Translations under genes and position numbers: made by a program | Source: Actinomycetes bacterium | GTDB lineage: Bacteria > Actinomycetota > Acidimicrobiia > Acidimicrobiales > Microtrichaceae | Assembly (NCBI GenBank): GCA_023427825.1 | Contig: JAEZAI010000011.1 | Span: forward strand, 1-7,721 | DNA length: 7,721 nucleotides | Direction of reading: 5' to 3' | Shown here: piece after piece, positions 1-5,610 of the stretch | How positions within the stretch are numbered: position 1 is the stretch's first letter | How the letters are laid out: each line of letters starts with the position of its first letter | The notes under the pieces: model-generated | Told to the model about the DNA's origin: nothing | Databases searched by the model: none | What the model saw: only the letters and a program-made list of their open reading frames with translations

Positions 1-1
1 G

Positions 2-181
2 CGCATCTCGCTCGACCAGCTGCAGCCCGGCGACCTGGTGTTCTTCAACAACCCCATCTCGCACGTCGGCCTCTACATCGGCGGCGGGATGATGATCCAC
101 TCGCCGCACACCGGCGACGTCGTGAAGGTCTCGCCGATCACGCGCATGGGCAAGCTCGTGCGCGCCGGCCGCGTCGCCTGA
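2..181 (+). CDS. NlpC/P60 family cell-wall hydrolase, C-terminal fragment
   Basis: The last 59 codons of a gene that begins before the window. The translation contains LQPGDLVFF, then HVGLYIGGGMMIHSP and a basic end closing at TGA 179-181. This is the second half of an NlpC/P60 papain-like peptidase domain: the LxPGDLVFF strand, the catalytic His of HVGIYIG, and the following strand with a second His (MIHSP). The catalytic Cys (usually in a DCSG motif) lies upstream and cannot be seen. Known members cleave the D-Glu/diaminopimelate peptide bonds of peptidoglycan outside the membrane and often have an N-terminal signal and coiled coil. Only about ten residues follow the last domain strands, so this is a C-terminal catalytic domain, the usual actinobacterial RipA-like arrangement. 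The next gene is convergent, so there is no operon partner on the visible side. Confidence 0.85.
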   Translation, partial: RISLDQLQPGDLVFFNNPISHVGLYIGGGMMIHSPHTGDVVKVSPITRMGKLVRAGRVA

Positions 182-201
182 CGCGCGAGGCGCCGTTCTC
201 G

Positions 202-236
202 GTGCGCCGATCGTCGCTGTACGACGATCAACGCAC
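202..236. terminator. Hairpin between convergent genes, likely bidirectional terminator
   Basis: A perfect 8-bp stem, GATCGTCG (209-216) with CGACGATC (222-229), encloses a 5-base loop CTGTA. A 2x2 internal loop (CC/AA) separates it from a second 5-bp stem, GTGCG (202-206) with CGCAC (232-236). It sits about 20 bases after the NlpC/P60 stop and about 34 bases beyond the stop of the convergent oxidoreductase, where a shared terminator is expected. There is no U-tract, as is common in high-GC actinobacteria, so its efficiency is inferred. The remaining intergenic bases up to 269 are GC-rich, with the palindrome GGCGCGCC. Confidence 0.6.
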
Positions 237-269
237 GCGGAACCGGCGGCGCCCGGCGCGCCGGCCGGC

Positions 270-1214
270 TCAGGTCCCGGCGAGCCGGGTGATCAGCGGG
301 GCGAGGTCGTCGAGCGACGACGCCGACAGGCCGATCGTGGAGATGCCGTAGCGGTCGCGCCGCGCCTCCAGGTCCTCCGCCATCTCGTCCAACGTCCCGC
401 ACAGCGCGTGGGGCGAGCCGGCCGCCTGCTCGGCGGTCATGCCGAACCCGCCGGCCAGCGCGTCGAAGGTCCCTCGGCGGTCGTCGGTGACGATCGCGAG
501 GTGGATCCGGGTGCCCAGCTCGATGTCGGCGAAGCGATCGCCGGCGGCGTCGCGGATCCAGCCGATCTTGCGCTCGGTGGCCTCGGGCGTCGCCGAGGGA
601 CCGGCCCGGTGGTCGATCACGCCGGCGGCCAGCGCCGGGTTGAGGTTGACGATGTCGGCCCGCCGGCCGGCCACCTCGAGCACCTTGCGACCGCCGCCGC
701 CGATCACGATCGGGGGATGGGGGCGCTGCGCGGGCAGCGGGCTGCCGGTCAGGCCGGTGACGTCGTAGAAGCGACCGTGGTGCTCGACGGGCTCGCCGGA
801 CCAGAGGGCCGTGATCACCTGGAGCGCCTCCTCGAGACGCTCGATGCGCACCGACGCGGGATCGAGGGGGATGCCCGTGGACTCGTAGTCGGTCGTCATC
901 CACCCGGCGCCCAGGCCGAACTCCAGGCGACCGCCGCTCAGTCGGTCGATCGTCGCCGCCTCCTTGGCCAGGACTGCGGGGTGCCGGTAGTCGTTGGCGA
1001 ACACCAGGGTGCCGACGCGGAGCTCGGTGGTGGCGTCCGCGGCGGCCATGAGCGCCGCGATCGGGGCGAGCTGGTCGTCCAGGTGGTCGGCGACCGTGAG
1101 CACGCAGACGCCCACATCCTCGGCCCGCCGCGCCAGGGGGATCAGGTCCTCGGGACGCTCCATGTGGGAGGCCTGGAGGGTGAAGCGGAAGGGGCGGCGG
1201 GGGCGACCGGACAC
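270..1214 (-). CDS. F420-dependent LLM-class (luciferase-like) oxidoreductase, TIGR03621-like
   Basis: A 314-residue luciferase-like TIM-barrel protein. Members of this actinobacterial group bind coenzyme F420 and carry out hydride-transfer reactions; the substrate here cannot be told. Visible family hallmarks: an N-terminal strand RPFRFTLQAS (about 8-16); a RRAEDVGVCVLTVADH strand-helix-strand (29-44); the barrel-core segment IDRLSGGRLEFGLGAGW (89-105); RIERLEEALQVITALWSG (123-140); and the phosphate-binding region HPPIVIGGGG (166-175). The ending STIGLSASSLDDLAPLI is typical of the family's C-terminus. The reading frame stays open far upstream, but family similarity begins at about residue 8 of this model. 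I chose GTG 1214-1212 because a TACCCT -10 box lies 8 bases before it, fitting a leaderless start. GTG at 1235-1233 is an alternative seven codons longer. No Shine-Dalgarno sequence precedes either. The gene is divergent from the dienelactone hydrolase. Confidence 0.88.
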   Translation of the reverse strand: MSGRPRRPFRFTLQASHMERPEDLIPLARRAEDVGVCVLTVADHLDDQLAPIAALMAAADATTELRVGTLVFANDYRHPAVLAKEAATIDRLSGGRLEFGLGAGWMTTDYESTGIPLDPASVRIERLEEALQVITALWSGEPVEHHGRFYDVTGLTGSPLPAQRPHPPIVIGGGGRKVLEVAGRRADIVNLNPALAAGVIDHRAGPSATPEATERKIGWIRDAAGDRFADIELGTRIHLAIVTDDRRGTFDALAGGFGMTAEQAAGSPHALCGTLDEMAEDLEARRDRYGISTIGLSASSLDDLAPLITRLAGT

Positions 1215-1222
1215 GGCCCGGA

Positions 1223-1228
1223 AGGGTA
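1223..1228 (-). promoter_or_regulatory. -10 box TACCCT of the LLM oxidoreductase, leaderless
   Basis: Read on the minus strand, TACCCT matches the actinobacterial TANNNT -10 consensus. It is followed by 8 bases (TCCGGGCC) and then the GTG start at 1214. With transcription starting 6-8 bases after the -10 box, the mRNA would begin at or next to the start codon, which agrees with the absence of a ribosome binding site. No convincing -35 hexamer is visible. The box lies inside the 117-bp divergent region 1215-1331, which holds nothing else I can support apart from the opposite promoter at 1320. Confidence 0.5.
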
Positions 1229-1319
1229 ACCCCACAGGGATGGAGGGGTGCACAGCGACGACCCTTGCCGGGACCCGCTCCTCCGATCCTGGGCGACCGG
1301 GCCCGCCGCAGCCGCCGAG

Positions 1320-1325
1320 TACGGT
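1320..1325 (+). promoter_or_regulatory. -10 box TACGGT of the dienelactone hydrolase gene, leaderless
   Basis: TACGGT (TANNNT consensus) is followed by 6 bases (GCGGGC) and the GTG start at 1332. That spacing places the transcription start on the GTG itself. No Shine-Dalgarno sequence precedes this GTG, and no -35 match was seen in the GC-rich bases upstream. This promoter also decides the gene start against a longer in-frame ATG at 1248, whose extra 28 residues have no family resemblance. Confidence 0.5.
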
Positions 1326-1331
1326 GCGGGC

Positions 1332-2144
1332 GTGACCAGCGCCACTGACGACGTGACGATCGACGGGTTCGAGACCGAGCGGTTCACCTTCGGCGGCAAG
1401 ACCCGGCGTGTGTTCGTCGCCGGCGAGGGCCCGGCGGTGATCGTGATCGAGGAGCTGCCGGGCATCACGCCCGCGGTCATCGGCTTCGCCCGGAAGGTGA
1501 TCGACGCCGGCTTCACCGTGTTCATGCCGGAGCTGTTCGGCCGGACCGGCGCCGAGATCTCGCCCGTCACGCTGGCGCGGGCGGCGGTCCCGTCGTGCGT
1601 GTCCAAGGAGTTCAAGACGTGCGCCCTGCGGACCACGCCGCCCGCCATCGACTGGCTGAGGGCGTTGGCGCGCCAGGCGCACGAGCGGTGCGGTGGACCG
1701 GGCGTGGGGGCCGTCGGCATGTGCTTCACCGGCGGCTTCGCGCTGGCGATGGCGACCGAGCCGGAGATGCTGGCGCCGGTCCTGTCGCAGCCCTCGCTGC
1801 CGATCGGCGGCAAGAAGCGAGGGGCGGACCTCGGGCTGTCGGACCGCGACCTGCTCACCGTGAAGGAGCGCGCCGAGGCCGACGACGTCTGCGTGCTCGG
1901 CCTCCGCTTCACCGGCGACCGCCTGGTGCCCGCCGCTCGCTTCGAGTCGCTGCGCCGCGAGCTCGGCGACAACTTCATCGGCGTGGAGATCGACTCGTCG
2001 CCGGGCAACCCCTGGGGGCACCGGAAAGCCGCCCACTCGGTGCTGACCGAGGACCTGATCGACGAGCCGGGCCAGCCCACCCGCGAGGCGCTCGACCAGG
2101 TGCTGCAGTTCTTCCGCGACCGCCTGCAGGTCAGCTCGGACTGA
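1332..2144 (+). CDS. Dienelactone hydrolase family protein
   Basis: A 270-residue alpha/beta hydrolase of the dienelactone hydrolase (DLH) family. The classic enzyme opens 4-carboxymethylenebut-2-en-4-olide in chlorocatechol and aromatic degradation, but most family members act on unknown esters or lactones, and the substrate here is not known. Visible features: VIVIEELPGI at 37-46, where Glu41 aligns with the Glu that activates the DLH nucleophile; the nucleophile elbow GMCFTGG at 129-135 with catalytic Cys131; Asp196 in FTGDRLVP; and a His in KAAHSVLT (His235). A full Cys-Asp-His triad is therefore present. The family is usually about 230-250 residues; the surplus is a short lead and a region between 85 and 120. 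It has its own promoter, is divergent from the LLM oxidoreductase, and is separated from the helicase by 154 bp. A cytoplasmic location is inferred, as no signal peptide is seen. Confidence 0.85.
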   Translation: MTSATDDVTIDGFETERFTFGGKTRRVFVAGEGPAVIVIEELPGITPAVIGFARKVIDAGFTVFMPELFGRTGAEISPVTLARAAVPSCVSKEFKTCALRTTPPAIDWLRALARQAHERCGGPGVGAVGMCFTGGFALAMATEPEMLAPVLSQPSLPIGGKKRGADLGLSDRDLLTVKERAEADDVCVLGLRFTGDRLVPAARFESLRRELGDNFIGVEIDSSPGNPWGHRKAAHSVLTEDLIDEPGQPTREALDQVLQFFRDRLQVSSD

Positions 2145-2163
2145 CCCGGCGGCGCCCGCGCCG

Positions 2164-2182
2164 TGCCCGTCGACCTCGGGCA
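2164..2182 (+). terminator. Possible weak terminator after the dienelactone hydrolase gene
   Basis: TGCCCG (2164-2169) and CGGGCA (2177-2182) form a 6-bp stem with a 7-base loop, 20 bases past the stop codon. Just before it, GGCG-CCCG-CGCC makes another short GC-rich hairpin. There is no U-tract. The position fits a terminator, but hairpins of this size are common by chance in such GC-rich DNA. Confidence 0.3.
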
Positions 2183-2210
2183 TGAGCGACCGACCAGTGG
2201 TCTCTGATGT

Positions 2211-2241
2211 CCGAGTTCGGCGGTGCCCGAGTTCGGCCGTG
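2211..2241. repeat. Two 15-bp direct repeats at 16-bp spacing upstream of the helicase promoter
   Basis: CCGAGTTCGGCGGTG (2211-2225) is repeated as CCGAGTTCGGCCGTG (2227-2241), with 14 of 15 bases identical. Each copy contains a short palindrome, CCGA-GT-TCGG. The pair ends 44 bases before the -10 box of the helicase gene, where an activator or repressor could bind. It does not match the mycobacterial LexA pattern GAAC-N4-GTTC. Function is not known; it may be a chance duplication. Confidence 0.4.
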
Positions 2242-2284
2242 CCGGGACGGTCCCACCCCGATCTGGCCTGTCGGGACCCGCAAG

Positions 2285-2290
2285 TAGGGT
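2285..2290 (+). promoter_or_regulatory. -10 box TAGGGT of the helicase gene, leaderless
   Basis: TAGGGT (TANNNT) is followed by 8 bases (GGGCGTCG) and ATG at 2299. The geometry matches the -10 boxes of the LLM oxidoreductase and the dienelactone hydrolase genes. It supports ATG 2299 as the start and a transcript beginning at or within one or two bases of that codon. No clear -35 element is visible. Confidence 0.5.
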
Positions 2291-2298
2291 GGGCGTCG

Positions 2299-5200
2299 AT
2301 GAGCGTCGAGGACCTCCTGGAAGGGCTCAACCCGGCCCAGTACGAGGCGGTCACCCACGGCGAGGGGCCGCTGCTCGTGGTCGCGGGCGCCGGTTCGGGC
2401 AAGACGCGCGTCCTCACCCACCGCATCGCCCACCTCATCCACGCGCACCGCGTGTCGCCGTTCGAGATCCTGGCCATCACGTTCACCAACAAGGCCGCCG
2501 GCGAGATGAAGGAGCGCATCGGGCGCCTGGTCGGCCCGGTCGCCGAGAAGATGTGGGTGTCCACCTTCCACTCGGCGTGCGTGCGCATCCTCCGGCGCGA
2601 CGCCCAGCTGCTCGGCTACCCGTCCGCGTTCACGATCTACGACCAGGCCGACGCCGTCCGGCTCACCGGCTACGTGCTGCGCGACCTCAACATCGATCCC
2701 AAGCGGTTCCCGCCGCGGTCGGTGCACGCCGCCATCTCCGCCGCCAAGAACGACGGCCTGTCCGCCGAGGACTACCTGGAGCGGGCGTCGGTCATCCACG
2801 AGCGCCGCATCGGCGAGGTGTTCGAGGAGTACCAGGCCCGGCTGCGCAAGGCCGGCGCGATGGACTTCGACGACCTTCTGGGGGTGACCGTCGAGCTGTT
2901 CCGAACCGAGCCCCAGGTGCTCGAGCACTACCGCAACCGGTTCGGCAACGTGCTCGTCGACGAGTACCAGGACACCAACCCCGTGCAGAACGACCTGGTC
3001 ATGCTGCTCGGCGAGGAGCACCGCAACGTCTGCGTCGTGGGCGACCTCGATCAGTGCCTCGTCCCCGGCACGTCCGTCCGCACTCCCGGCGGTCATCGTC
3101 CGATCGAGAAGCTGGAGGTCGGCGACGAGGTGATGGGCACGCTCGGTCACCGCTCGCTCGTCCCGGCACGCCTCACCGAGGTCAAGGAGGGTCATTACGA
3201 CGGCTGGATCGCGGAGGTGCGCGCCGGTGACACGGTGCTCCTCGGTACGCCGCACCACATCGTCCCGGCTCGGATGTCGGCCATCGACGGCACGCACCTC
3301 GTGCACCTGATGTACCGCGAGGACCGGGGCTACCGCATCGGGCGGACGAAGGCGGTCCGCTCCGACGGACAGGGGAAGCCCGGGATCGGCGACCGGGTCA
3401 ACCAGGAGCACGCAGATCGTCTCTGGCTGCTGAAGGTGTGCGATTCGCCGGCCGAGGCCGCGTACTTCGAGTCGTGGTTCGCTGCGAAGTACGGACTGCC
3501 CACGGCGTCCTTCCACGCGACCGGTCGCGAGCGGATGGCCATGGACGACGGGTGGTTGAGCCGCCTGTACCGCGAGCTCGACACCGAGACGCCGGCGAAG
3601 CAGCTGATGGCCGACTGGGAGCTGCACCCCGAGTTCCCCCACCACCGGCCACACGACGGCCGCCGTCGCCAGACGGTCGACCTCACGATGTTCTCGGACC
3701 GGCGTCATGACCGCCCGCTCCACCGGGTCCAGTGGTCGTCGAATCGCGACGACATCGGTCAGCGACTCGTGGACGCCGGCTACGACGTGCGCGGGCTCGG
3801 TGCGAAGCGCACCGGGGACCGGTTGGAGACCGCTCGCCGCGACTATTCCGAGGCGCTGCGGCTCGCCCGTGGCGTCGCGGACGCGGGCGGGACGGACATC
3901 CGTCGTCGGATGATGGTCGGCGGGACCGTCTACGACTACACGCCGCTCTCGCATCTCCGGCAGGGGATGACCGTCCTCGTCGAGGAGGACGGCGAGCTCG
4001 TCGAGCGCACGGTCGACCTCGTCGAGTTCGTGCCGTACGACGGCCCGGTCTACGACCTCGAGGTCGAGGAGGCGCACACCTACGTCGCGTCGGCTCCCGG
4101 CCGCGACGGCTCGCCGTCGACCGGGATGCTGGTCCACAACTCGATCTACAAGTTCCGAGGAGCGGACATGCGCAACCTCCTCGAGTTCGAGAACACGTTC
4201 CCCGACGCCACCACGGTGGTGCTCGAGCAGAACTACCGCTCCACGCAGACCATCCTCGACGCCGCCAATGCGGTCATCGCCAACAACACCGCGCGCAAGC
4301 CCAAGGACCTCTGGACCGACGAGGGTCCCGGCGAGAAGATCGTCCGCTTCCAGGGCGAGGACGAGGCCGAGGAATCGCAGTGGGTCGCCCACCAGATCTC
4401 CTCGCTGCACGACCGCGGCGACGTGCTCTGGTCGGACTTCGCGGTCTTCTACCGGACCAACGCGCAGAGCCGCGTCCTCGAGGAGCAGTTCCTCCGCTCG
4501 GGCATCCCGTACCGCGTGGTCGGCGGCATGCGCTTCTACGACCGCCGTGAGGTCAAGGACGCGATGGCCTACCTGAAGGCCGTCGTGAACCCCACCGACG
4601 AGGTCAGCGTGAAGCGCGTGCTCAACACGCCCAAGCGCGGCGTCGGCGACCAGACCGTCGGCCGGCTCGACGCGTACGCCCGGGCCCACGAGCTCACGTT
4701 CATGGACGCGCTCCGCCGATGGGACGATGCCGGCGCCAGCGCCCGTGCCGCCCGCGGCATCGAGTCGTTCACCAACCTCGTCGACGAGCTCTCCACCGAG
4801 GTCGACATGGGCCCCGGCCACGTCCTCGAGCAGATCCTGGAGCGCAGCGGGTACGCGGCCGAGTTGGAGGCGGAGAACACGCTCGAGTCCGAGGGCCGCC
4901 AGGAGAACCTGGCCGAGCTCGTCGGCATGGCCCGGGAGTACGAGACGGTCGACGAGTTCCTCGAGCAGGTCTCGTTGGTGGCCGACACCGACCAGCTGCC
5001 CGACGGCTCCGACCCGGGCGACACCGGCGTGGTGCTCATGACGCTGCACTCGGCCAAGGGCCTGGAGTTCCCGAACGTGTTCCTCATCGGCATGGAGGAG
5101 GGCGTCTTCCCGCACATGCGCTCGTTGACCGAGCCGGCCGAGCTCGAGGAGGAGCGGCGCCTCGCCTACGTCGGCATCACCCGGGCGCGGGAGCGCCTGT

Positions 5201-5610
5201 TCCTGTCGTACGCGTGGTGCCGCACCCTGCACGGCTCCACCCAGTACAACCCGCCGAGCCGGTTCCTGGACGAGGTGCCGTCGGAGTTGGTCGTCGAGGC
5301 CGAGGCGAGCCGGTCCAAGCGGTCCCGCTCGTCGCACCGCTCGGGCGGATGGGAGTCCACGTCGTGGGCGCCGTCGGGTCGGGAGCGGCAGCTCGATCGG
5401 GCGACCCGCCCGGCCCCGCCCACCCAGTCCGGGGCGCACAACCTGGACATCCGCGTCGGCGATGATGTCGTCCACACCAAGTGGGGCGAGGGCGTCGTGT
5501 TGCACATGGAGGGCCAGGGCGAGAAGACCGAGGCGGTCGTCCGCTTCCCCGACGTCGGCGAGAAGCGCCTCCTTCTGTCCTGGGCCCCCATCCAGAAGGT
5601 GCAGCGATGA
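2299..5610 (+). CDS. pcrA: ATP-dependent 3'-5' DNA helicase PcrA/UvrD, interrupted by an in-frame intein
   Basis: A 1103-residue precursor; removing the intein (residues 253-614) leaves 741 residues, normal for actinobacterial PcrA/UvrD1. The enzyme unwinds DNA with ATP in nucleotide-excision repair and clears replication and recombination intermediates. Superfamily-1A motifs in order: Q motif LNPAQYEAVTH (10-20), Walker A GAGSGKT (30-36), Ia TFTNKAA (61-67), Ib STFHS (88-92), II DEYQDTN (221-227), III VVGDLDQ (246-252) joined after splicing to SIYKFRGA (615-622), IV VLEQNYRST (641-649), V TLHSAKGLEF (915-924), VI YVGITRARERL (957-967). The C-terminus has a basic, Ser-rich linker (about 1004-1040) and a PcrA-type Tudor-like fold, VGDDVVHTKWGEGVV onward (1053-1101), which in related helicases contacts RNA polymerase. 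Start ATG 2299 is chosen because similarity begins there and a -10 box lies 8 bases upstream; an in-frame ATG at 2182 adds 39 unconvincing residues. The stop lies in the first unit of a 29-bp repeat array leading into the acyl-CoA synthetase gene. Confidence 0.93.
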   Translation: MSVEDLLEGLNPAQYEAVTHGEGPLLVVAGAGSGKTRVLTHRIAHLIHAHRVSPFEILAITFTNKAAGEMKERIGRLVGPVAEKMWVSTFHSACVRILRRDAQLLGYPSAFTIYDQADAVRLTGYVLRDLNIDPKRFPPRSVHAAISAAKNDGLSAEDYLERASVIHERRIGEVFEEYQARLRKAGAMDFDDLLGVTVELFRTEPQVLEHYRNRFGNVLVDEYQDTNPVQNDLVMLLGEEHRNVCVVGDLDQCLVPGTSVRTPGGHRPIEKLEVGDEVMGTLGHRSLVPARLTEVKEGHYDGWIAEVRAGDTVLLGTPHHIVPARMSAIDGTHLVHLMYREDRGYRIGRTKAVRSDGQGKPGIGDRVNQEHADRLWLLKVCDSPAEAAYFESWFAAKYGLPTASFHATGRERMAMDDGWLSRLYRELDTETPAKQLMADWELHPEFPHHRPHDGRRRQTVDLTMFSDRRHDRPLHRVQWSSNRDDIGQRLVDAGYDVRGLGAKRTGDRLETARRDYSEALRLARGVADAGGTDIRRRMMVGGTVYDYTPLSHLRQGMTVLVEEDGELVERTVDLVEFVPYDGPVYDLEVEEAHTYVASAPGRDGSPSTGMLVHNSIYKFRGADMRNLLEFENTFPDATTVVLEQNYRSTQTILDAANAVIANNTARKPKDLWTDEGPGEKIVRFQGEDEAEESQWVAHQISSLHDRGDVLWSDFAVFYRTNAQSRVLEEQFLRSGIPYRVVGGMRFYDRREVKDAMAYLKAVVNPTDEVSVKRVLNTPKRGVGDQTVGRLDAYARAHELTFMDALRRWDDAGASARAARGIESFTNLVDELSTEVDMGPGHVLEQILERSGYAAELEAENTLESEGRQENLAELVGMAREYETVDEFLEQVSLVADTDQLPDGSDPGDTGVVLMTLHSAKGLEFPNVFLIGMEEGVFPHMRSLTEPAELEEERRLAYVGITRARERLFLSYAWCRTLHGSTQYNPPSRFLDEVPSELVVEAEASRSKRSRSSHRSGGWESTSWAPSGRERQLDRATRPAPPTQSGAHNLDIRVGDDVVHTKWGEGVVLHMEGQGEKTEAVVRFPDVGEKRLLLSWAPIQKVQR
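3292..3504 (+). other. Putative GIY-YIG-like homing endonuclease domain within the intein
   Basis: Intein residues 80-150. The predicted order is strand HLVHLMYR (81-88), strand GYRIGRT (92-98), a loop, helix GIGDRVNQEHA (110-120), strand RLWLLKVCD (122-130), and helix SPAEAAYFESWFAAKYG (131-147). That is the beta-beta-alpha-beta-alpha order of the GIY-YIG fold. Candidate active-site residues are Tyr93 in YRIG, Arg114 in the first helix and Glu139 in the second, all where GIY-YIG nucleases keep Tyr, Arg and Glu. The first motif is degenerate: LVHLM has His84 where the GIY tyrosine would fall. No LAGLIDADG or HNH motif was found. If real, the domain would cut an intein-free helicase gene at this site to promote homing. 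The family call is inference from pattern only; a degenerate enzyme or a different fold remains possible. Confidence 0.5.
3505..3924 (+). other. Intein middle region of unknown fold, possible DNA-recognition domain
   Basis: Intein residues 151-290 follow the GIY-YIG-like part and precede the C-terminal splicing half. Visible pieces: DDGWLSRLYRELDTETPAKQLM (164-185, helical), a His-rich HPEFPHHRPHDGRRR (191-205), strand TVDLTMF, strand HRVQWSSN (223-230), helix RDDIGQRLVDAGY, strand DVRGLG, strand GDRLETARR, and helix DYSEALRLARGVADAGG (263-279). It is rich in Arg and His, as expected for a DNA-binding segment that would give a homing enzyme its site specificity. The strand-helix-strand-strand-helix order is loosely like one LAGLIDADG repeat, but the signature helix is missing. 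I do not recognise the family. Confidence 0.35.

Larger units (their letters stand above)
3055..4140 (+). mobile_element. Intein inserted in helicase motif III (Q|C...HN|S)
   Basis: A 362-residue protein insertion splits the motif GDxDQ-SIYxFRGA exactly between Gln252 and Ser615. N-terminal splicing block A is CLVPGTSVRT...VGDEVMG (intein residues 1-28), with nucleophile Cys1. Block B is LLGTPHHIV (62-70), with the TxxH pair Thr65/His68. Block F is VYDLEVEEAHTYVA (332-345), and block G ends MLVHN with His361-Asn362, followed by Ser+1. All residues needed for canonical class 1 splicing are present, so splicing is expected. Between blocks F and G lies an insert of about ten residues, APGRDGSPST, longer than usual. 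The middle (about 75-290) is too large for a mini-intein and carries a putative endonuclease region, described in separate entries. Codons ending in A or T are more frequent than in the extein: hand count 9 of 62 in 3055-3240 against 3 of 62 in 2869-3054. This fits later arrival. Confidence 0.93.

Noticed and set aside
2182..2298. A 39-residue N-terminal extension of the helicase from ATG 2182
   Set aside because: The extension reads through the direct repeats and the -10 box, has no Shine-Dalgarno sequence and does not resemble any helicase N-terminus.
1215..2588. The open upstream extension of the LLM oxidoreductase frame
   Set aside because: It runs antisense through the dienelactone hydrolase gene and has no family similarity; the real protein begins near 1214.
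3055..4140. The helicase insert as a frameshift, assembly error or separate gene
   Set aside because: The frame is open across both junctions, and both ends carry exact intein splicing blocks with the flanking motif III restored on removal.
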